Assembly (NCBI GenBank): GCA_030674155.1
Contig: CM060320.1
Coordinates: 16,589,856-16,599,855, forward strand
Origin: Stramonita haemastoma
Taxonomy: Eukaryota > Mollusca > Gastropoda > Neogastropoda > Muricidae
Direction of reading: 5' to 3'
Length of the DNA: 10,000 bases
The notes below the pieces were generated by a model. The model made no database searches, was not told the origin of the DNA, and saw only the letters and a list, made by a program, of their open reading frames with translations. The translations under genes were made by a program, and so were the position numbers. This document shows, one piece after another, positions 1 through 6,346 of the stretch; the first letter of the stretch is position 1; the number at the start of each line of letters is the position of its first letter.

Positions 1-142
1 AATGTGTGTTGGTTTTAGCTGTAAATGTGTGTGTTAGAGAGAGGGGGGGGGGGAGATAATAAGTAAGAAAAAACAATCAAACAGCAACTGGAAATAACCC
101 CCCCAAATATAGATAGGTAAAGTGATTCAACTACTCAAAATT

Positions 143-430
143 GACAATACAGAAATCAAGTCTGAGCTGATATGGATGGCAACAGCTACTTCAAGTCAAA
201 CAAATTTGACAGTAAAATTGGAAGTATCAACACACTTCAATGAGTAAAAAGAAAACAAAATGAAGCAAACAAATTGGAAGACACCAGAAAAGAATAATGG
301 GGAAATTGATTAAAAATAAGCAAAACTGAGAAACAATACAGACTCAGAAGTCTGAGCTGGTATGAATCACAACAGCTGCTTCAAAGTCAAACACACTCCT
401 CGGTAGAATTAGAAGTTTCAACACAGTCGC
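143..430 (+). repeat. Diverged direct repeat, about 100 bp, offset 190 bp
   Basis: Positions about 143-242 and 331-430 align in direct orientation. Both contain the word TCTGAGCTG (161 and 351), then CAACAGCT, then CTTCAA(A)GTCAAACA, then a GTAxAATTxGAAGT motif, and both end in TCAACACA. The copies differ by many substitutions and small indels, so this is an old duplication or two fragments of one dispersed repeat. No coding signal is visible. An unrelated run of 11 G lies at 43-53. A perfect CRE palindrome TGACGTCA at 544-551 lies further right with no recognised gene beside it. Confidence 0.6.
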
Positions 431-597
431 GTCACTTTTAGAGTCTCTTAGCGATGTGCTTCTAAAGGCCACTTGAAGGCTGGCAGGTGTCCAAAGAGAG
501 GCAGTATTGCAACTGCCTACAATAATTACTGAGGCGTGTCTGATGACGTCAGCAGTTAGGCAATTCAGGAAACAGTCCACTCACTACTCAGTGGTCA

Positions 598-782
598 CAC
601 ACTTCACTGTCAGCGCTTTTGTCACAATAATGACAGATCTGTAGTGTTGGTCAGGTGTTTACACAGGTAGGAAGACGTACACTTCACTGTCACACTTCAC
701 TGACACACTTCACTGTCAGCGCTTTTGTCACAATAATGACGAGATCTGTAGTGTTGGTCAGGTGTTTACACAGGTAGGAAGA
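598..782 (+). repeat. Tandem duplication, about 78-bp unit, offset 106-107 bp
   Basis: 598-675 and 704-782 are almost identical. Both start CACACTTCACTGTCAGCGC, run through GTCACAATAATGAC and TGTAGTGTTGGTCAGG, and end in GTTTACACAGGTAGGAAGA. The second copy has one extra G before AGATCTG, which shifts the offset from 106 to 107. The 28-bp spacer carries two more partial copies of the CACTTCACTG word, so the region has slipped more than once. The near-identity indicates a recent event. No function can be assigned. Confidence 0.85.
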
Positions 783-1246
783 GGGGAAAATCCTGGTGTG
801 AGTTCTTCTGCTATACAGCATTCAATGTCTCTGACTATGGGCACTTTTCGCAGTACAAGTTCAGTGAATGACAGAATAAGCAAATGAAACCACAAAACTA
901 GAACAGTATAATGTAATAAAAGAGGGGTTTTTTTTTTACCAAGTACACAGTACACAGAAGTACACCCCAATTATGTTATATAAACTTATAATGAAATCAA
1001 GGGTTAGATTAAGTAGGAAAAAAGGAGGTGATTTTCCACACTTCCACAGCGACTTGTAATAGCCCAGTGTTCACTGTCACAGCCTGAAAAAAGCTTTTAG
1101 TTAGCCTTAACTGGCACAACACTCACAACTAGAGTTTTGGTCCCTCCTGGGATGCACACTGTAATGTCTTTGATATGCATCTTTCATCATTATAAGTCCG
1201 AAAATGCATCAATCCATAAGCTAGCATCAATCAACACTCAGAAGGA

Positions 1247-1248
<2 letters not shown>
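783..1248. other. Non-coding stretch without a recognisable gene
   Basis: AT-rich sequence with short ORFs only on both strands, none with protein-like composition. It includes a T10 run at 928-937 after GGGG. I see no tRNA box, no exon with consensus borders and no repeat shared with the rest of the window. Confidence 0.5.
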
Positions 1249-1307
<59 letters not shown>

Positions 1308-1357
1308 GCGCCATGGGGGGGGGGAAGCAAACAACACACACACATACACACACACAA
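1249..1357 (+). repeat. (AC)n microsatellite with G10 interruption
   Basis: A pure (AC)28 tract fills 1249-1305. It is followed by GGGCGCCAT, ten G at 1315-1324, and a second, imperfect AC tract at about 1335-1357 with one AT interruption. The Cys-Val-rich and His-Thr-rich ORFs here are translations of the dinucleotide repeat and not genes. Confidence 0.97.
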
Positions 1358-1446
1358 ATAGCAGAATGGAATTTCCACAGGAGCCTGAAGAGGCCCAGGC
1401 AAACAACACGGTAACAAGAACCAAACACCAGGCCCAGACAAGCCAA

Positions 1447-1622
1447 GAAAAAAATAAAAAAATGAAAAATAAAAATAATAGTAATAAATAAATAAATAGA
1501 TTTAGGGGGAAAAAAAAAAAAAAAAAAAAAAGATCCGAACAAATGAAGGAAGAATAAAATAAATAAAATAAAAAATAAAAAATATGTATGAAACTAGAGA
1601 GAAGAAAGCAAAAACCAAACCA
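1447..1622 (+). repeat. A-rich low-complexity stretch with A22 run
   Basis: AAATAA-type low complexity interrupted by 22 A at 1510-1531, preceded by TTTAGGGGG. It is followed by (AAAT)n-like sequence and (ACCAA)n near 1614-1628. It could be the decayed tail of a retroposed element reading on the plus strand, but no element body could be delimited to the left. Confidence 0.8.
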
Positions 1623-1743
1623 AACCAAATAAGAAATTGAATAAAGAATAAGAGAATCAATTTGGCAGGAATCAAACAAAGAGGAATGAACACAGGTTTC
1701 ACACTTCCAAAGAGGCGACTTGGTGGGAAGGGGTGTCAATAAC

Positions 1744-1745
<2 letters not shown>

Positions 1746-1793
<48 letters not shown>
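1746..1793 (+). repeat. (CT)24 microsatellite
   Basis: A pure CT dinucleotide tract lies 41 bp beyond the stop codon of the SGNH ORF; on the ORF strand it reads (AG)24. TGTCAATA words flank it on both sides (near 1735 and 1809). It could be the simple-repeat tail of a retroelement carrying the ORF, or an independent microsatellite. Confidence 0.97.
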
Positions 1794-1798
<5 letters not shown>

Positions 1799-1834
1799 GC
1801 TAGTTTGTTGTCAATAGACTTTCTAAAGGAAGGG

Positions 1835-4390
1835 TTATAGAAAGGCCTGTTGGATAGTGGTTAGCAGGACCTCCAGGAGTTTTTGTTTGTCCTGTGCCTG
1901 AGGGCTCCTGGAGTGTCCCCAGGCATTGACTTTTCTGGCTGAAGGAAGGGGTGGGAAGTGCTTATCGTAGTCGCCACAGTACTCAGGCACGCCATGCGAC
2001 AGCCCGAAGTTTTTATCGTAATCGCTGAGGCGTGGACGGGCTTTGTACTGGGGCACACCGTGCGGCAGGCCGGACTGCTTATCGTAGTGGTGGTGGCGTG
2101 GAGAGGCTTTGTGCTCGGGCACGCTGTCTGCATGCTGAAGGGCCTTAGGTGTTGGGGGAGACCATGGGCCGTTCATAGGATGGGGCTGTCCTTTGATGTT
2201 GGCTACAGATCTTTGGATGGACTGTGAGGCCCAAGTCTTGTGCCTCTGGTTGGTGGAGTGGGTTGGAGTGGGGAGCAGAGGTTTTGAGTTTGGTATGCGG
2301 TACAAGTTGTTGGTAAGGACCGCAATACCATAGGGACTTGGGTGAAAGGGGTCTAGGTACTTGTATAGGGACTTCTTGGGCGCCCCACTTTCAGTCTGAA
2401 AAGAGGAGGTGTGGTTGATAAAACTCACCCCCTCTTCAGCACAGACTTTGGAGAGGCTGGTGTTAGAGTCCCTCACCGATTTGGAGGAATGGTGTCGGCC
2501 ATATGGAGGGAGGATTGAAGAGGCTTTTATGATAGCCTGGGGGAAGACCTGGCCTAGTCCTCTGATTACACGTTGCCATGTAGCACAATCAACTGGGCCA
2601 CTTTGTAAGCAGCTGTTGATGCCTACATGGAAGGTGACACCTGTGATGTGTGGAGAAGGAGGAAGGGTGGATAGCCACTTCAGCAGGTGTTGGACGGTCA
2701 GGCCTGGCACTGACAGGTTTCTCGCTGGTCTGCCATGGGGAGAAGTTCTGTCTCCAACTGCATTTAGGACAGAGTCACCAATAAGTAGCTCTTGGCTGGC
2801 AGTAGGGACAGACTTTCTCAGTAGTGCTTCTAAAGGTGTTGGGGGAGGTGGTGGTGGAGGGGGTGCCTTGGAGTTGTCAGTGGGAACAGAACTTTTTGTG
2901 CTTTTATCTTTTGGAAGTGAGGAAGGGGTTGGTGGAGGGGGTGGTTTGGGTTTTGGGTTTTGGTCAGGATCAAGGGGTGAAAACTTGTTCTTTATGGGGA
3001 TTGTGGGGATCATTTCTTCATCTATTGGAGTATCTGATATGTCAGAGAGGGAGTCACTTAAGAGAATTTTGGAAGTGGTTGTTAGTTTTTTGGTATGAGT
3101 CTTTGGAGTGGAAGTGACTGTATGGTTGTTGGAGTGGGTTGGTAGGTATGATGTAGTAGTTGATGGCAGGGCTTTCTTTAATTGATTGATTTCTTTATTA
3201 ATGTGTTTTTGCCAGTTGTCGAAGGCAGAGAGGCTTTTGGCTTGACTGTCAACTGTTTTCTGTAATTGAGTGTTTTGCTGAGAAAGGTCAGCAATGGTTG
3301 ACTTCAGTACTTGTTCGGTGGCTTTTATGTGGTTTTTTGTTTGGACTGTGCTGTCTTTGCTGGTGCTGGCTGTTATCTCTATCTGTTGGTGTAAGTGTTT
3401 GTTCTCTGTCTGTAAGGCATCGACCTGTGCTTTGAGGGCAGTGATGGTGGAGATGGCTGCAGACAGCTGGCAGTGAACTTGTGTGAGTGTGGGTAGGGCT
3501 GATGTGGCCAAGCTGTGGAGGCTAGGTGGAGATTTTTTGTGGATATTGTCACTATATGGAGAGTCAGCTGGAGGGGTAGAAGAGAGCTGGGGTTGCTCGG
3601 CAGATGATTCAGTGGGGATGGCAGTGGGGATGGATGGGGTTGTGTCGTCCAGGGGGTGGGATAGGGGGGTTGTGTCAATACACAGAGAGTCAGTTGGAGG
3701 GGCAGAGGAGAGCTGGGGTTGCTGGGGAGATGGTTCAATGGGAATGGCATCAGCTGAACACTGAGAAAGTGGGCTTGGAAGTGGAGAGGAAGGAGGGGAA
3801 GAATGAGGAGACGGCACAGACAACCGATTGTCTCCTGGCAACATGGTGGGAGAACTGTCCATTACTGGGGGGAGGGTAATGTCAGGTGAAGGTGCAGTAA
3901 TGGCTAACAAAGTTCCAGGCACAGACAGATACACAGGGGAGGAAGAGGGATCAGTGCGATTTGCATCACCAGCACAATCACAAATACTATTTACTATTTT
4001 CTTTAAAATGTCAAATTCTGTCTCCAACCAATCCTGACACGTATTTCCTTGTATCAATATGGTCCCTGTCGAGTGAAATATTGTGATCGTCAGTAGTTTT
4101 GTATCGTCAAGGAAAAGCTGCAGGAATGTTTTGAATAGTTGTGGTGGAAGTGTGGCTGAGTAAATGTCTATATCTGGTATTATATCTTTTGATTGTGTTG
4201 AGTCTTGCCATGTGGTTGTTGCAGTGTGGGACTTAAGAGTGTCTATATATCTGTTGTGCAGCACTGTTCTCCATGTAGGTAGGTGTTTGGGAGCTGCTAC
4301 GAATTTTACTTGACGACTGTCTTTAGTGAATTGAATGTTTTCTAATGACAAAGAATGTTTTGCACTTTCTGATCTTGTTGTTGGTCGCAT
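1835..4390 (-). CDS. SGNH/GDSL-hydrolase domain protein, retroelement ORF1-like, 851 aa
   Basis: A single ORF of 851 codons without interruption, from ATG at 4390 (A at -3) to TAA at 1835. Residues 78-137 form a predicted strand-strand-helix module (TITIFHSTGTILIQG, then W121). 150-295 is Ser/Pro-rich and contains a 42-residue duplication. 303-408 is a Gln/Leu/Lys-rich coiled coil. 467-520 is proline-rich with P5 and P8 runs. 533-700 is an SGNH hydrolase fold: block I LLIGDSVL (nucleophile S540), block II Gly (G563), block III HVGIN (G590, N592), and block V DPFHPS (D680, H683), so all catalytic residues are present. 755-816 holds three degenerate copies of a VPxYKARPR...DYDK unit. No signal peptide or membrane segment is seen. 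Esterase domains with coiled coils are known in ORF1 proteins of CR1-like LINEs, where ORF1p binds RNA. No reverse transcriptase follows, so this is either a lone ORF1 of a truncated element or a domesticated single-exon gene. The domain call is firm; the biological role is not. Confidence 0.85.
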   Translation of the reverse strand: MRPTTRSESAKHSLSLENIQFTKDSRQVKFVAAPKHLPTWRTVLHNRYIDTLKSHTATTTWQDSTQSKDIIPDIDIYSATLPPQLFKTFLQLFLDDTKLLTITIFHSTGTILIQGNTCQDWLETEFDILKKIVNSICDCAGDANRTDPSSSPVYLSVPGTLLAITAPSPDITLPPVMDSSPTMLPGDNRLSVPSPHSSPPSSPLPSPLSQCSADAIPIEPSPQQPQLSSAPPTDSLCIDTTPLSHPLDDTTPSIPTAIPTESSAEQPQLSSTPPADSPYSDNIHKKSPPSLHSLATSALPTLTQVHCQLSAAISTITALKAQVDALQTENKHLHQQIEITASTSKDSTVQTKNHIKATEQVLKSTIADLSQQNTQLQKTVDSQAKSLSAFDNWQKHINKEINQLKKALPSTTTSYLPTHSNNHTVTSTPKTHTKKLTTTSKILLSDSLSDISDTPIDEEMIPTIPIKNKFSPLDPDQNPKPKPPPPPTPSSLPKDKSTKSSVPTDNSKAPPPPPPPPTPLEALLRKSVPTASQELLIGDSVLNAVGDRTSPHGRPARNLSVPGLTVQHLLKWLSTLPPSPHITGVTFHVGINSCLQSGPVDCATWQRVIRGLGQVFPQAIIKASSILPPYGRHHSSKSVRDSNTSLSKVCAEEGVSFINHTSSFQTESGAPKKSLYKYLDPFHPSPYGIAVLTNNLYRIPNSKPLLPTPTHSTNQRHKTWASQSIQRSVANIKGQPHPMNGPWSPPTPKALQHADSVPEHKASPRHHHYDKQSGLPHGVPQYKARPRLSDYDKNFGLSHGVPEYCGDYDKHFPPLPSARKVNAWGHSRSPQAQDKQKLLEVLLTTIQQAFL
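1962..2130 (-). repeat. In-frame 51-66 bp repeats in the SGNH ORF C-terminus
   Basis: The word TTATCGTA recurs at 1962, 2013 and 2079, giving spacings of 51 and 66 bp, both multiples of three. The repeats encode DYDK/HYDK followed or preceded by (S)VPEHKASPR, GVPQYKARPR and GVPEY (protein 755-808). The shorter third unit has lost about five residues. They encode a basic/aromatic repeat that could be a nucleic-acid-binding tail, which is inference. Confidence 0.8.
3561..3761 (-). repeat. 126-bp in-frame duplication in the Ser/Pro linker
   Basis: About 75 bp at 3561-3635 and 3687-3761 match closely at an offset of exactly 126 bp (42 codons). The encoded copies are AIPIEPSPQQPQLSSAPPTD (about residues 215-234) and AIPTESSAEQPQLSSTPPAD (about 257-276). 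Keeping the frame fits selection on the ORF at or after the duplication. Confidence 0.85.
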
Positions 4391-4435
4391 TGTGGAAGGT
4401 GTGTTGGAGATGGTACAGAATCACATCACAGATTT

Positions 4436-4455
4436 TAAAAAAAATAAATAATAAT

Positions 4456-4500
<45 letters not shown>
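4436..4500 (+). repeat. A-rich tract ending in A41
   Basis: AATAA-type sequence leads into 41 uninterrupted A at 4460-4500. Relative to the SGNH ORF it is a T41 tract about 70 bp upstream of the start codon, the wrong side and orientation for that ORF's own poly(A) tail. It may be the tail of a plus-strand retroposed sequence or simply a homopolymer. Confidence 0.95.
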
Positions 4501-4503
<3 letters not shown>

Positions 4504-5101
4504 ACGGCAGTAGAAGAAAAATTAAGAAGTCACGGCAGTGCGAAGAAGGAGAGCCACCAACCAGCCCTCATTTGGAGGGAAGGTTTGATGTGGCCCTCAC
4601 ATAGATTCAGTCTAGCTCATGTTCACATTACCTATTTTCCTTTCAATTGATTTACATACCTGTAACATGTATATGATATATGATACACGAATTCTACAGC
4701 AGATGACACTCACATACTGGGTGCGAACAGCCACTTCACATGATCACTTCAACACTTCATCACATCACCACTTCGACACTTCGACACTTTAACACAGGTG
4801 TAATACACCACACCACAATAACATGTTCCAACACCTCAGGAACAGTACAGAAGAAAACCGCACATGAACCACTATGCGATGTGATGTGAAAATGTGAAGA
4901 TAAAAACACAATTAAAGCACAAATAAAAGCTCAAAACTGATGTGAAATAAACGGGAAACGGGAACACTGAAATAAACTGAAATAAACTGCAACACTGAAA
5001 TAAACAGCACAACTGAAACCGTAGGTGAAACGTTCCGCTTGGCTGCACACTGGAGCCCCTCTCGAATACGTCTCGACACGACGACGGTCTCAGAGAGAGA
5101 G

Positions 5102-5105
<4 letters not shown>
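4501..5105. other. Gene-free stretch with small direct repeats
   Basis: GTCACGGCAGT occurs at 4501 and 4529, starting two diverged 28-bp units immediately beside the A41 tract. Around 4735-4795 there are several CACTTC(A/G)ACA words in loose tandem. Around 4940-5010 there is (TGAAATAAAC)n-like degenerate tandem sequence. On the ORF strand this would be the region upstream of the SGNH ORF and could hold its 5' untranslated part. No exon or RNA gene was recognised. Confidence 0.45.

Positions 5106-5176
<71 letters not shown>
5106..5176 (+). repeat. (GA)35 microsatellite
   Basis: A near-pure GA tract. Its right end, together with the following CGCACACACACTACAGAC, was duplicated when the SINE at 5195 inserted. 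The Ser-Leu ORFs on the minus strand and Arg-Glu ORFs on the plus strand here are artefacts of the repeat. Confidence 0.97.
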
Positions 5177-5180
<4 letters not shown>

Positions 5181-5194
5181 CACACACTACAGAC
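5161..5194 (+). repeat. Left target-site duplication of SINE copy A
   Basis: Reads (AG)n then CGCACACACACTACAGAC, repeated at 5418-5450 as (GA)n then CACACACACACACTACAGAC. The copies differ by one G/A change and CA-repeat length. At more than 25 bp it is long for a SINE target duplication, though slippage in the repeats may inflate it. Confidence 0.8.
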
Positions 5195-5417
5195 GGGACG
5201 GGATAGCCTAATGGTCAGAACATTGCGCTCGCAATTTGACGACCCGAGTTCGACTCCAGTTCGAGAGGATAATTATTTCCCCTGGAGGCCATTGTGTGCC
5301 GGTGAGAATGTTGACAATATTTACAAAACTGCCTACACACGGGAACTAGATGAAAAAAGCAAATGAGTGCTTATTCCATTATCCTCGATATAAAGAAATG
5401 AATAAACATAAATAAAT
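5195..5417 (+). mobile_element. tRNA-headed SINE, short form (family 1, copy A)
   Basis: The head has a Pol III A box, TAGCCTAATGGTCAGA (5204-5219), an anticodon-arm-like ATTGC/GCAAT hairpin, and a B box, GAGTTCGACTCC. The body ends in a 24-nt stretch at 5371-5394 that is identical to 9034-9057 in copy B, followed by an (A/T)AAATAAAT-type tail. It is flanked by long target-site duplications (5161-5194 and 5418-5450; GA repeat, CA repeat, then CTACAGAC), which is direct evidence of target-primed insertion. Compared with copy B it lacks about 110 nt of the central part, joining just before TTGTGTGCC. Transcription would be by RNA polymerase III; movement would need a partner LINE. It is not a tRNA gene because the acceptor ends do not pair. 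Confidence 0.88.
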
Positions 5418-5456
5418 GAGAGAGAGAGAGCACACACACACACTACAGACAGAGAG

Positions 5457-5457
5457 A

Positions 5458-5500
<43 letters not shown>

Positions 5501-5502
5501 AA

Positions 5503-5546
<44 letters not shown>
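5457..5546 (+). repeat. (CAGC)n followed by (ACAG)n tetranucleotide arrays
   Basis: About ten CAGC/CCAG units fill 5457-5500, then AAAG, then about eleven AGAC/ACAG units to 5546. On the minus strand this is (CTGT)n(CTGG)n lying about 30 nt past the end of predicted exon 3, so it would be the start of intron 3. Confidence 0.95.
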
Positions 5547-5550
<4 letters not shown>

Positions 5551-5577
5551 CAACCAGACTGTATGCATGACAGTGAC

Positions 5578-5667
5578 CTTAACACCACTGAGGTCTTGGA
5601 GGTACTGCTTGGGTATAGAGTTTTGCAGCTGGAGGAATTTCTCTTGAAACCGTGTGGCTACCACCAC
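5578..5667 (-). CDS. SDR-like gene, exon 3 (3' border uncertain)
   Basis: The acceptor GTGTACATACAG|GTG gives phase 0, matching exon 2. The reading is VVVATRFQEKFLQLQ and then NSIPKQYLQDLSGVK: second strand ending in Arg, then an amphipathic helix, as expected directly after GAK in an SDR. The best donor is AAG|GTCACT after position 5578, which is weak (C at +3 and +5). The frame stays open a little longer as VTVMHT before running into the CTGT array, so the true end could be up to about 20 nt further left or at GTGTTA just before. The acceptor lacks a strong pyrimidine tract; an (ATG)n microsatellite lies just upstream. Confidence 0.75.
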
Positions 5668-5687
5668 CTGTATGTACACCAGCACAC

Positions 5688-5749
<62 letters not shown>

Positions 5750-6046
5750 CCGTCGGCATCATCATTACTATCACCGTCAGCATCATCGCTATCATTATCA
5801 CCACTGTCATTATCGTCATCATCGTCATCGTCGTCGTCGTCATCATCATTGTTGTCGACATGGTCATCATCATTATCATCATCATCACTGTCGTCATTAT
5901 CGTCATCATCGTCGTCGTCGTCATCATCATTGTTGTCGACATGGTCATCATCATTATCATCATCATCACTGTTGTCATTATCGTCATCATCGTCGTCGTC
6001 ATCATCATTGTTGTCGACATCTACAATGTCATCATCACCGTCATTT

Positions 6047-6103
<57 letters not shown>

Positions 6104-6194
6104 CACTACTACTATTTCAAACAATTAAAATAATCACGATAATGACAATGATGGTGATGATGATGATAACAACAATAATAATATAACGATGATA

Positions 6195-6277
<83 letters not shown>

Positions 6278-6290
6278 GACGACGACGACA

Positions 6291-6346
<56 letters not shown>

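Noticed and set aside
1227..1745. Minus-strand ORF rich in Cys/Val and Phe/Leu
   Set aside because: It is the translation of the (AC)n tract, the G10 run and the A-rich stretch; no domain-like part.
2409..3098. Plus-strand ORF of 229 codons
   Set aside because: It lies fully opposite the 851-codon ORF and its glycine runs mirror that ORF's polyproline; no independent motif.
1..5105. Reverse transcriptase, endonuclease, integrase or LTR pair linked to the SGNH ORF
   Set aside because: Searched by eye on both strands; no catalytic motif and no matching long terminal repeats found.
4500..5190. Exon 4 of the SDR-like gene
   Set aside because: No phase-0 exon with a third Rossmann strand or acceptor/donor pair could be recognised here or at 1-1248; it probably lies beyond the left edge.
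5195..5270. tRNA gene
   Set aside because: A and B boxes are present but acceptor ends do not pair and the sequence runs on into a SINE body with a target-site duplication.
5457..5546. CRISPR array
   Set aside because: Pure tetranucleotide repeats without spacers, in a eukaryotic context.
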